From: Bacillota bacterium
GTDB lineage: Bacteria > Bacillota > Clostridia > Oscillospirales > Acutalibacteraceae
Direction of reading: 5' to 3'
NCBI GenBank assembly: GCA_023410445.1
Contig: JAEYPT010000001.1
Span: 62,001-126,000 of the forward strand
Length of the DNA stretch: 64,000 nucleotides
The translations under genes and the position numbers were made by a program. The notes below the pieces were generated by a model that had not been told where the DNA came from, did no database searches, and was given only the letters and a program-made list of their open reading frames with translations. Positions 54,316 to 62,475 of the stretch are shown here, piece after piece. Each line of letters begins with the position of its first letter. Positions within the stretch are counted from its first letter, which is position 1.

Positions 54316-55720
54316 GGCGGTTCGCACCAAGCGTGACTTCAAACATGGTTTCTCGGTTGCCGAGGTAGAACCGCTGCCCAAGGCTCAGAGGGATCTCAGC
54401 CCCCGGAGCTAGCCGGGTGCCGTTATCCAGAAAGGTTCCGCAGGAGGAATTGCAGTCCGTCAGAAGAAGCTCGCCGTTTCGCTTTTTCACGATACAGTGC
54501 AGGCGGCTGACCCCCGCCGTCGAAGCGGGGAAAATCAGGTTGCAGGTCTTTGGATCGCGTCCGAACACGAGGTTTCCCTCCTCAACCGGAACCGTTTGGC
54601 CGCGGTACAGGCCGGAAATTCCTGAAACGGTATAGCTGCTGGCTGCGGCAGCAGGGACCGGTGCAATCGGCGCTGTGGCAGCCGGTTTCGCGGCCGGACC
54701 CGCATCAGAAGAGATTTCCAACACCTGACGGATACCCTTCTGGAGCAGACGGAGCATAATTACCCAGAGCAGCAGGTTCAGAAGCAGACGCGGCAGATCC
54801 AACTCTCCGATCCCCAGGGAAGGAAACCAGATGGAATTATTCAGGAAATGACAGACGATCGGGGCGGCGGCAAATTTGAGAAAATCACCGCTGAAAAAAT
54901 GTTTTGATTTCAAAGGGCCGAAGCCCTTCACCATGGCCAGCGCGCCGCCTTCGATCCCGGCATAAAGTGCATGGCCGCCGAGATTCCCGAAGCCGCGCAG
55001 CAAAGCCATATCACGAAGCTGGTCGATCGTATGGGAACCGTTCATAATGTAGCCGGCCGATTCAAAAAGGGCAAATCCGGCCCCGACGGCCGCGCCGATC
55101 AAAATTCCGTTCAGAATATATTTTTTATCGGGTTTTCGAAGGAACACGGCCAGCGCGAGAATCTTGGCAGGTTCTTCGATAAACGCGGCGCAGGGAGCGG
55201 ATGACGCCAGAGCCGGAACCATGTCATCAAGCACCAGAGTCACACAAAGAGCCAGCACCCCTCCGGCAAACAGCATCAGGATCACTTCATAGATCGGAAT
55301 ATTGCGCGGGATGTTCATCTCCCAGAAAAAAATCAGTAAGGCTACCGGCAGTGTGCCTGCTGCAAGAATATAATAAGCGGGCAGTATATTGGCATTTCCG
55401 TAAAGCAGAATCGGAAGGAACGCGCCGATTGCCAGCACGATACCGATTACGGCCACGCGAAGGAAGAGCCAGGGCTTTTTCCACTGTGCGAGCATTTCCT
55501 GCTCCGACGGGGTGGACTGAGACGTCCCGGCGAGGAAAATTCGTTCACCGTCCGCTTTTGAATGAGGCTTTAAAACGTCGGAAAACACATCCTTCAGTGT
55601 GAGCGTGGCACCCGCGGCCTTCCCGTAGAAGACCGTGTTCCCGCCGTATTCCATGGAAGCTCCGCAGCGGGGGCAGCGGGAAGCTCCCCCGGTTTCGGCT
55701 CCGCATTTCGGACATTTCAC
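54305..55720 (-). CDS. PrsW-like intramembrane protease fused to a zinc ribbon and an FHA domain
   Basis: A 471-residue membrane protein starting at GTG 55720 with AGGAGG upstream. A zinc ribbon (CPKCG...CPRCG) is followed by about eight spans (about residues 85-330) with the PrsW signature: FIEEPAK (glutamate pair), GAGFALFE and GGHALYAGIEGGAL (histidine). The C-terminal FHA domain (about 370-471) has GRDPKTCNLIFPASTAGVSRLHC. PrsW proteins start regulated proteolysis of anti-sigma factors in Bacillus and Clostridioides. Fusion to FHA suggests cleavage gated by Thr phosphorylation. No anti-sigma gene is adjacent. Confidence 0.85.
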   Translation of the reverse strand: MKCPKCGAETGGASRCPRCGASMEYGGNTVFYGKAAGATLTLKDVFSDVLKPHSKADGERIFLAGTSQSTPSEQEMLAQWKKPWLFLRVAVIGIVLAIGAFLPILLYGNANILPAYYILAAGTLPVALLIFFWEMNIPRNIPIYEVILMLFAGGVLALCVTLVLDDMVPALASSAPCAAFIEEPAKILALAVFLRKPDKKYILNGILIGAAVGAGFALFESAGYIMNGSHTIDQLRDMALLRGFGNLGGHALYAGIEGGALAMVKGFGPLKSKHFFSGDFLKFAAAPIVCHFLNNSIWFPSLGIGELDLPRLLLNLLLWVIMLRLLQKGIRQVLEISSDAGPAAKPAATAPIAPVPAAAASSYTVSGISGLYRGQTVPVEEGNLVFGRDPKTCNLIFPASTAGVSRLHCIVKKRNGELLLTDCNSSCGTFLDNGTRLAPGAEIPLSLGQRFYLGNRETMFEVTLGANRHGL

Positions 55721-55732
55721 GTTGAATTCCTC

Positions 55733-57079
55733 CTATTCGGCTTGAAAACTGTTTTCCCGGGCCGCTAAGTAAAATGAGGTGCCGGGGGCCAGTTCCACCG
55801 GCTGATGCGCGGTCAGCTTCCGCCCGTCCGCAAGGAACGTGCCGTAGCTGGAGCCGAGGTCGGTCAGGACAAGGCCTGAGCCGGAGGCGCGCACCTCACA
55901 GTGCGCGGAGCTGATACCAGGCGTGTCGGCGGGGTAGACAATGCTGCACCGATGGGAGTCCCGCCCGATCAGCACCGGGCCTGAAATCGGGAACGAGGTG
56001 CCGGAAAAGATGCCGCCGATGCCGACGATTTTCCGGGCGGGGGGAACCGCCGGAACGGGCTGCGAAGCTGGAACAGAGGGCGAGGGTGCCGGTACTACCG
56101 GTTTCTTTTTACGCCGAAAATAAACGACCGCAAGGCCGATTACGGCGGCCGCTGCCGCAACGGGCAGATAACCGACGCCTCCCGATCCGTTTTCCGCGGG
56201 CTTCGGTCCGGATGCGGCAGGCTTCGTCGGGGCCTGTGACCGCGCGGGTGCCGCTCCCGCAGGCACCTGAGGGTCAGATGCGGTGGGTGTTGGAGAGCCG
56301 GAAGGAGACGGTTTTCCTCCGGCTGTGTCGCCGCGGTCGTAGGGGATGTTGTTTTTGTTGAGGAAGGCCATTACGTAATCAATATAAATGGAATAATTAG
56401 TTCCGGCCGCCTGTGTGCCGTCGTCATTTACGGCACCGGCTGAGTTGATACCTGCCACACAACCGTTTTCCGTCATCAGAGGACCGCCGGAATTGCCGTG
56501 ATTGATGGTTGCGTCAATCTGAAGGCAGTCTGTGCCGCTCATAGTCACCTTCTTTTTGGTGACCGTCCCGGAGGTGACGGTAATGTCGTCTATGGTCGAG
56601 GGAAGATCCTTCCCCTGATCGTTGACATGATCCGCCGCGCCGGGAAAGCCGAGCGCGTAAACCTGTTGCGTAACATCCATGCTTTGCGCGGACTGAAGCG
56701 GCAGTGCCGTGCGGCTCCGGATGGGTTGGGAGGTTTGCAGAATGGCAATATCGGGGCTTTGGGAGGTGGCAATTACCTTTGCGGGAATCACGCTTTGCCG
56801 GTCGGTGATATTATCCAGAATCAGATAGACCTGACCCGGATTGTCCCGGATCACATGGTTGTTCGTGACGAACAGGCTGACCGGCTGGCCGACTTTGCCG
56901 ACGGCGAAGCCCGTCCCGATGGAGCCGGAATCATCGTTCACAACACATAACACGCGAACCACCCCGTTTCGCGCATCCTGAATTTTTTTGTTCGTGGCCG
57001 CAGCGGGAAACGTGAAACTTTCAAACAGGATCAGAAAGGCAGCAGTCAGAGCAGGCAGGCGCTTTTTTAAACAGAACAT
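55733..57079 (-). CDS. Trypsin-like (S1C/HtrA-type) protease with transmembrane span and cytoplasmic FHA domain
   Basis: A 448-residue type I membrane protein. Signal peptide (about residues 1-28), protease domain with the triad H75 (VTNNHVI), D110 (SPDIAIL) and S197 (NHGNSGGPL), a Pro/Ser/Thr-rich linker, one span (about 300-318) followed by YFRRKKK, then an FHA domain (GRDSHRCSIVYPADTPGISSAHC, GSSYGTFL). There is no PDZ domain, so it is not a classical DegP. ATG 57079 has GGAG nine bases upstream; 57088 is possible. An external protease with an internal phosphothreonine reader is an uncommon design. Confidence 0.88.
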   Translation of the reverse strand: MFCLKKRLPALTAAFLILFESFTFPAAATNKKIQDARNGVVRVLCVVNDDSGSIGTGFAVGKVGQPVSLFVTNNHVIRDNPGQVYLILDNITDRQSVIPAKVIATSQSPDIAILQTSQPIRSRTALPLQSAQSMDVTQQVYALGFPGAADHVNDQGKDLPSTIDDITVTSGTVTKKKVTMSGTDCLQIDATINHGNSGGPLMTENGCVAGINSAGAVNDDGTQAAGTNYSIYIDYVMAFLNKNNIPYDRGDTAGGKPSPSGSPTPTASDPQVPAGAAPARSQAPTKPAASGPKPAENGSGGVGYLPVAAAAAVIGLAVVYFRRKKKPVVPAPSPSVPASQPVPAVPPARKIVGIGGIFSGTSFPISGPVLIGRDSHRCSIVYPADTPGISSAHCEVRASGSGLVLTDLGSSYGTFLADGRKLTAHQPVELAPGTSFYLAARENSFQAE

Positions 57080-57113
57080 CTCCATCATCTCCGGGATTTA
57101 TTTCACCACAACG

Positions 57114-58199
57114 TCAGACACACTGCAGGATCACGGCGGTAAAATTATCCTGCCCCGGTTTCTTTTTGCCGAGCACCGCTCCTTCCAGGGCGGCGGCCGC
57201 TTCGTAGGCATCCAGTCCTACCGCATCCAGAATCTCCTGTTCGGAGAGCGTGCCGAACACGCCGTCCGTCATCAGCAGAATCCGGTCGCCGCGCTGCAGC
57301 GGAATCGGCCGGAGACTCCGGTCAATTTTTTCCAGACGTCCCATGCCGATATAACTGGTCAGCGCACGGCGCTGGGGATCGCTGTGCGCCTGCGCCGGAG
57401 AAATCTCGCCCCGCGCCGCTTTTTCGTCCAGCTCCGACGCGTAGGTGTGTTCCCGGTTGATCGGAATCAGCGAGCCGCCGCGCACAAGGCAGATCCGGCT
57501 GTCTCCGACCGAAATGAAATGCAGGTCACTACCTTTAATCAGCGCCGCGACGACCGTGGAGCCGCTCTGCTCCTGCGCTCCACTGCTCAAAAAGCGGTTA
57601 ACCTCGTCGTTTGCGCGTCCCAGCATGGCGAGCAGTTCCTCAGAGCAGTCGGTTCCGGCGCGCTGTGCCTCAAAGGACCGCAGCATCACGGAAGTGACGG
57701 TCGCGCTGATCTGCGCGCCGTTTGCCAGCCCGCCCATGCCGTCCGCCACAACGGCCAGAACCCCTTTTTCCATGCAGAGAGCGGAGTTGCCGATGTCGGA
57801 TATTCCGAACGAATCCTGCTGGTTTTCCCTTGCTCCGATATGATGTGCATTGCCGATTTTCAGGGAAAAGGCGTTTGAGTCTTTCTGTGTGTGGATCAAG
57901 GGTAGCTCCTCCGTTCCCGGCGATTCAGCACCGTTCTTCCGGCGCTGAATCAGAACTGCACTCACGGCGATCAACAGCAGAACCGCCGCTCCCACTGCAA
58001 TGGGCGGAACCGGAAGAGCCGGCTTTCTCGCCGAGGCAGGCACTTGGGAGGATGGCGCTTGGGAAGAAACTTTGGAGGACGGCGCCTGAGTTGAGGCTGA
58101 GGCTGCCGGGAATTGTGCCGAGCAGGCGGACAGAACGGCCACAAGCAGGAGTGCCGAAACCGCCGCCCGGAGGAAGAAGCTTTTCCGGGCGTTTTTCAC
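57114..58199 (-). CDS. Membrane-anchored PP2C phosphatase with lipobox-like N-terminus
   Basis: A 361-residue protein. The N-terminus (RKSFFLRAAVSALLLVAVLSACSA) has a lipobox-like LSAC, followed by a Ser/Ala/Pro-rich stretch, a second span (about residues 48-67) ending in IQRRKNG, and a cytoplasmic PP2C domain (about 100-361) with ARENQQDSFG, VVADGMGG, SVGDSRI, LMTDGVFG and DNFTAVIL. GTG 58199 overlaps the FHA gene's stop as GTGA; a GTG at 58223 is the alternative. It would dephosphorylate membrane-bound kinase targets. The double anchoring is unusual for the family. Confidence 0.85.
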   Translation of the reverse strand: MKNARKSFFLRAAVSALLLVAVLSACSAQFPAASASTQAPSSKVSSQAPSSQVPASARKPALPVPPIAVGAAVLLLIAVSAVLIQRRKNGAESPGTEELPLIHTQKDSNAFSLKIGNAHHIGARENQQDSFGISDIGNSALCMEKGVLAVVADGMGGLANGAQISATVTSVMLRSFEAQRAGTDCSEELLAMLGRANDEVNRFLSSGAQEQSGSTVVAALIKGSDLHFISVGDSRICLVRGGSLIPINREHTYASELDEKAARGEISPAQAHSDPQRRALTSYIGMGRLEKIDRSLRPIPLQRGDRILLMTDGVFGTLSEQEILDAVGLDAYEAAAALEGAVLGKKKPGQDNFTAVILQCV

Positions 58200-58771
58200 T
58201 CCCAATCGAACTCCTCTCCGCACAAAGGCAGAAACAAAAGCTTGGTGTTGCCCACTTCAATCCGGTCGTAGGCGTGGATTTCACTGGTCGTGAACAGAGC
58301 CTTATCGTTCAGCCGAAGAATACTGCGGCCATCTCCCGGAGAAAAGTAGAAGATTTTGTCCCGCATATCATAGCTGACGATCGCGTGGTTTTCCCGAGAG
58401 ATTGTGTCGTCGCCGCGAATGCAGATATCCATTTTTTCGCTTCGGCCAATAAAATTGTTGTCGGAATGAATCCGGTAGTCGCGGCCCTTTTCCGGCCCGT
58501 CCACGCAGACAAGCCAGCCCACCACAGGGTCGATACCGATCCGGTGACGGATCAGCGCAACGGTTCGCTCACTGTCGGCGGGAACTCCGGGCGCGCTGCC
58601 GCAGAGCGGAACCGTTGCCCCCGCACCCGGTGAAACCGGCATGGTCGGGCCGACGCCGGCATTCAGGGGAACCGTGACGTTGGCATTGGCGGAAGCGCCG
58701 CTGCAGTAAGGGCATTCCGGATATTTGGACTGGTCGTAGAAATGCCCGTTCGGGCATCGTTTCATTTCCAT
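58196..58771 (-). CDS. Stand-alone FHA domain protein with N-terminal zinc-binding motif
   Basis: A 191-residue soluble protein. ATG 58771 has GGGAGG eight bases upstream. The first 20 residues hold CPNGHFYDQSKYPECPYC, a Cys/His zinc motif. A Gly/Pro/Val-rich linker follows, then an FHA domain (about 95-185) with FIGRSEKMDI and TISRENHA. It is the small adaptor type of FHA protein, likely to be the main kinase substrate or scaffold of the cluster. It sits directly behind the second kinase, 25 bases after its stop codon. Confidence 0.88.
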   Translation of the reverse strand: MEMKRCPNGHFYDQSKYPECPYCSGASANANVTVPLNAGVGPTMPVSPGAGATVPLCGSAPGVPADSERTVALIRHRIGIDPVVGWLVCVDGPEKGRDYRIHSDNNFIGRSEKMDICIRGDDTISRENHAIVSYDMRDKIFYFSPGDGRSILRLNDKALFTTSEIHAYDRIEVGNTKLLFLPLCGEEFDWE

Positions 58772-58796
58772 ATAAAAAGCCTCCCACAGTTCAATA

Positions 58797-60731
58797 TTAT
58801 TTCGAATAGGTGACGTAAAGGGGCCCTGCAGATCTCTCATTCAGGAAGTTGGTGTAGACAAAATTGGCCTGATCGATCCCTTTGGGAATCGGAAACATCA
58901 GATCGATTGTTTCCGTCCCCCCAACGAGGATGGGAAACAAGATTTTCTTCCCGCTCCGCATGACATAATTCGGCTCGCAGACCTTGGATTCGTTCGTGCT
59001 GCTGTTATTCGTAATCAGCACGAAGTCGTAATCGTCCATCGACATTGCGTTTTTCTGGTCCGCTGCCACACCGAGATCCAAAGTTACTTTGAGATAATCC
59101 TGTGAGTCGGCGCCGCTCCCTTTCCCGGAAACCAGCGTGCCGCTTTTTACGGTGTAGGTAACGTGACTCTCCGTGGTTACGGTTTTTCCCTGGAGGACCT
59201 CCTTGATTTGCCCGCTGTGATAACGCGCCTGAATGCTGGGGAGGTACATTTCCAGGTCGTCGCTTTTCGGGCTGGAAGAAGGTTCCGATGAATCCGGTTC
59301 TGCCTCCGAGGAATCCGGGGCGGAGGAGGCCGCGCTGTCGGACGACGCGGCGTTATCGGAGGAAACGGCACTGTCGGAGGACGCGGAATCATCGGACCCG
59401 ACCGCTGCCTGAGAGTCTGGGGTGGAGCTGTTGCTTTCCGAGGAATCTTCAAAGCTTGACGAACTGCTTTCGGCGGCGGTCGGGAGAGAACGGCGGGAAG
59501 GCTGGTTCGTCAAAACGACCGAGACCACGACAAGAATTGCGACTGCCGCAAGTGCCGCAAAAAGAACGTTTTTTCGGTTCTTTTTTGCCTGACTCGGTGT
59601 TGCTTCGGAGGTTCCACGCCCGTAGGAAAATCCCGCTTTCCCCGAATTTTCCGCGGGAGCGGTGTAACCGGTGGAGGCGGAGCGTTCCGGCGAGGGGTAT
59701 AGAGGGATGGTTTTATCCGTCGGGACTGAATCCGACACAGTGGGCGTTACAAAGGAACCGGGTGCGGAAGAGTAAAGGGCTAAGGAGAATTCCTCCAGAT
59801 TCTGGAACCGGTTCTTCTGGAACACGGCAAGCCCTTTCATCAGAGCAGCTTCCTGCCCCGGAGAAATCGAAACACCGAGCGATGAGGGAGGTACGAGCCG
59901 GTCCTCCCGGATGCGTTCAAGCGATTCGTCCGGCGTGATGCCCGTGACGCACTTGTAGATGGTGGCGCTGAGCGCGTAAATATCCGTCCACGGTCCCTGC
60001 ACACCATGGGTGCGGTATTGCTCCTCCGGCGCGTAACCGGTTTTAATATTCACGGTGTTGCTTTTTTCACCGGAAGAGGAAATTTCACGGGCAGCTCCGA
60101 AATCGAGCAGCTTTATACTGCCGTCCTTTGCCAGCATGATATTATCCGGACTGATATCGCGGTGGATCAGCCCGGCCCGATGTACTTCCATCAGCGATTT
60201 GATCAGGGGTTCCATCAGGGCGAATACTTCCGCCGCAGAGAGTTTTCCGCCCTGTTCCGTGAGGTGCTGTTTCAAGGTGATTCCGTCCAGATATTCCATG
60301 ACTATGTAAGCGGTTCCGTTTTCCAGAAAGAAATCCTTGACGCTGACGATGCCGGGCAGGGTATAGAATCTGGCGAGCGTTTTTGCCTCGTTGATGAATT
60401 TGTCACGGCCGCGCGTGAAAAATTCAAGGCTGTCCCCCGTGAAGGGCGTGATCGAATTCGTGCCGGTTATTTCCCGTGTGACAAATCCGGCAGGGTAATA
60501 TTCCTTTATGGCAAGCTTCAGGTCGAGGTTGAGGTCCCAGCCGAGGTAGGTAATGCCGAAGCCGCCTTCTCCCAAAACCCTGCCGATCAGGTATTTGCCG
60601 TTCAGAATGGTGCGCAGGGGCAGTTGATGCGGGGCGGGCGGGCTTGCGTGCTCATCGAAGCCGCAGTGCGGGCAGGGTCCCCCATCTTCCCGCTCCGTCA
60701 TGCAGCCCATGCAAAAATGATCCGGATTCAT
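58797..60731 (-). CDS. Transmembrane Ser/Thr kinase with zinc ribbon and serine-rich extracellular linker
   Basis: A 644-residue kinase. Zinc ribbon (CMGCM...CPHCG), kinase domain (about 38-300) with GEGGFG, LAIKEYYPAG, HRDISPDN and LDFGAAR, then KKNRKN and one span (about 393-414). Outside lies a Ser/Asp/Ala-rich stretch (about 425-495) and a C-terminal domain of about 150 residues that I cannot name but which looks like a beta-sandwich. It lacks PASTA repeats. The kinase is most similar in its loop motifs to the kinase at 52501-54315. As first gene of the operon, with GGAGGGGA upstream, it may be the signal receptor. Confidence 0.9.
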   Translation of the reverse strand: MNPDHFCMGCMTEREDGGPCPHCGFDEHASPPAPHQLPLRTILNGKYLIGRVLGEGGFGITYLGWDLNLDLKLAIKEYYPAGFVTREITGTNSITPFTGDSLEFFTRGRDKFINEAKTLARFYTLPGIVSVKDFFLENGTAYIVMEYLDGITLKQHLTEQGGKLSAAEVFALMEPLIKSLMEVHRAGLIHRDISPDNIMLAKDGSIKLLDFGAAREISSSGEKSNTVNIKTGYAPEEQYRTHGVQGPWTDIYALSATIYKCVTGITPDESLERIREDRLVPPSSLGVSISPGQEAALMKGLAVFQKNRFQNLEEFSLALYSSAPGSFVTPTVSDSVPTDKTIPLYPSPERSASTGYTAPAENSGKAGFSYGRGTSEATPSQAKKNRKNVLFAALAAVAILVVVSVVLTNQPSRRSLPTAAESSSSSFEDSSESNSSTPDSQAAVGSDDSASSDSAVSSDNAASSDSAASSAPDSSEAEPDSSEPSSSPKSDDLEMYLPSIQARYHSGQIKEVLQGKTVTTESHVTYTVKSGTLVSGKGSGADSQDYLKVTLDLGVAADQKNAMSMDDYDFVLITNNSSTNESKVCEPNYVMRSGKKILFPILVGGTETIDLMFPIPKGIDQANFVYTNFLNERSAGPLYVTYSK

Positions 60732-60852
60732 AGCGATTTCCCCTCCACTAAAAATTACGATTGTTTCTGCCGCCTTTTCCGGTCACATACCGGGGAATGA
60801 ACGAAAAAATAAAAGAAATTTAACACGACGGTATTCGTTTGAACCCGAAATA

Positions 60853-60861
60853 TGGTAAAAT
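60853..60861 (+). promoter_or_regulatory. Extended -10 promoter of the histidine kinase gene
   Basis: TGG-TAAAAT (60853-60861), about 37 bases before the predicted start. The opposite strand must hold the kinase/FHA operon promoter, but none could be placed with confidence. Confidence 0.45.
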
Positions 60862-60897
60862 CAAATCAGTTGAAACCGCCGTGTTTTCTGCAGGTCC

Positions 60898-62475
60898 ATG
60901 GACTCCGCTGCATTTCAATTTATCTTAGCACAGCGGAGATTTCCTGTGTTCCTAAGAATTTTAGGAATCGCGGAAGATTGGAAGAAAGCGGAGCAAAACC
61001 GGCTTTCATGGGGGAATGAGGCTTTGCTGATCGGAACGTCACCGGGGATGCCGGGGGAATATCTGCTTGTTTTTACCCTGCTGCTGTGGTTCCTGTTTTT
61101 TCTTATTTATCTTGGAAATCCGGAAAACCGGATGAACCGGTGGTGCTTTATCAGCGGCATGATTTACAGTCTTGGTGTTCTGAAGGAATACCTGTATTTT
61201 TCGCTGACTCCCGAACTCAGCCGCATGTATCCGGCTCTGGTGACGGAAGCATTCGCAACGCAGGTCTATTCGGTAATGACGGCGGCCCTGTATTATTTTG
61301 CTTTCCCCGCGCAGTTCGTCTTCGGACTGTATTTCAGCCATACGGACCGGCTACACCCTTCACTGTTTCGCTGGCTTCGGCCGTTGATGCTGGTGCCCTG
61401 TCTGCTGTTCGGTATTTTTTATCCCTATATACAAACGCGGCACTACCAGTTGTTCGACCATACCTATTACCTGCTTGTTTCCGCTTATAATCTCCTTTAC
61501 GGAATCGCCTTTACCGTGCTGATCCTAAAAACGCTGATCTCCGAGCGCAAGCGGCCGGTGTTCCGGCAGAAGCTGCAGGTTGCCGTTCTGTTTCTGCTGC
61601 CGACGTGGTACTGGCTCATCACTGCCTTTGTGTTCCATAGCCTTGGTCTGAAATCGCTGTTTAAGGTCTGGCAGGGGAATGTGGTGGTTATTGCCGGGCT
61701 CCTCATCTTTTTCGTGTACGGAATTTTTCACGGCGGGATTATGGGGTTCCACCTGAACCGGGAGACTTACGACTGGAATTCGGAGTGCCGCGTTTTGAAC
61801 CGAGGGGCACAGTTTACAAACCATTTTGTAAAGAACGAAGTCGCCAAAATCGAGTGGTGCGCGGATAATATCTCCCGTGATCGGGAGAATCCGGAGCAGA
61901 TGGCGGACATTATACTTCGTTCGACCGGTCATCTGCGGGAGTTCGTGAAGAAGTCCCAGCGCTATTCCGAGGATATTGCCGTTCTGCGGAAACCGTGTCC
62001 GGTGCAGGAAATGCTGGAAAACTGCGTGACGGATTTCCGCACGGCGTTTCCGAAGGTGACGTTCCGTGTTCACTGCGATGGCTCGCCGGTGCTTTTCTGC
62101 GATCGGAGCCATGTGGAGGCTGTGCTGGAAAACCTGGTTTCCAATGCGGCGGAAGCCATCCGGGAAGACGGAACGGTAACGGTTGCTTATCAGGAACGGG
62201 GGGAAGGGAGAAACCGGGCGATTTCCGTTTCCGATACCGGCTGCGGGATTGAGGAGGTTGCCCTTGCGTCACTGTTTGAACCCTACCGCACCACCAAGGA
62301 GCCGGGCCGCCATTTCGGCATGGGACTTTATTACTGCCGGAATGTCATGCGCCGCCACGGCGGGACGATCGAGGTGCTGAGCGAGCCTGGAAAGGGTTCG
62401 ACCTTTACTCTGCATTTCCCGGAGAAAGTGCGCATTCCGGGTCAATTCATGGAGAAAAGATATGATCTGCGATAA
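60898..62475 (+). CDS. Sensor histidine kinase with multi-span N-terminus
   Basis: A 525-residue kinase. About seven to eight hydrophobic spans occupy residues 55-285, starting with LLVFTLLLWFLFFLIYLG. The kinase core has the phosphoacceptor-like helix with FVKNEVAKIEWCADN (no ordinary HisKA H-box; the histidine in NHFVKNEV is a candidate), LENLVSNAAEAI, SDTGCGI and HFGMGLYYC of the HATPase. This is the HisKA_7TM-like, NarX/DesK-distant layout. The start is uncertain: ATG 60898 has only a weak GCAGG; TTG 61024 is possible. It overlaps its regulator by 14 bases and is divergent from the FHA/kinase operon. Confidence 0.82.
   Translation: MDSAAFQFILAQRRFPVFLRILGIAEDWKKAEQNRLSWGNEALLIGTSPGMPGEYLLVFTLLLWFLFFLIYLGNPENRMNRWCFISGMIYSLGVLKEYLYFSLTPELSRMYPALVTEAFATQVYSVMTAALYYFAFPAQFVFGLYFSHTDRLHPSLFRWLRPLMLVPCLLFGIFYPYIQTRHYQLFDHTYYLLVSAYNLLYGIAFTVLILKTLISERKRPVFRQKLQVAVLFLLPTWYWLITAFVFHSLGLKSLFKVWQGNVVVIAGLLIFFVYGIFHGGIMGFHLNRETYDWNSECRVLNRGAQFTNHFVKNEVAKIEWCADNISRDRENPEQMADIILRSTGHLREFVKKSQRYSEDIAVLRKPCPVQEMLENCVTDFRTAFPKVTFRVHCDGSPVLFCDRSHVEAVLENLVSNAAEAIREDGTVTVAYQERGEGRNRAISVSDTGCGIEEVALASLFEPYRTTKEPGRHFGMGLYYCRNVMRRHGGTIEVLSEPGKGSTFTLHFPEKVRIPGQFMEKRYDLR

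Noticed and set aside
59240..59470. Repetitive DNA, possible tandem repeat or mobile element
   Set aside because: It encodes the Ser/Asp/Ala-rich linker of the kinase; low-complexity coding sequence explains it.
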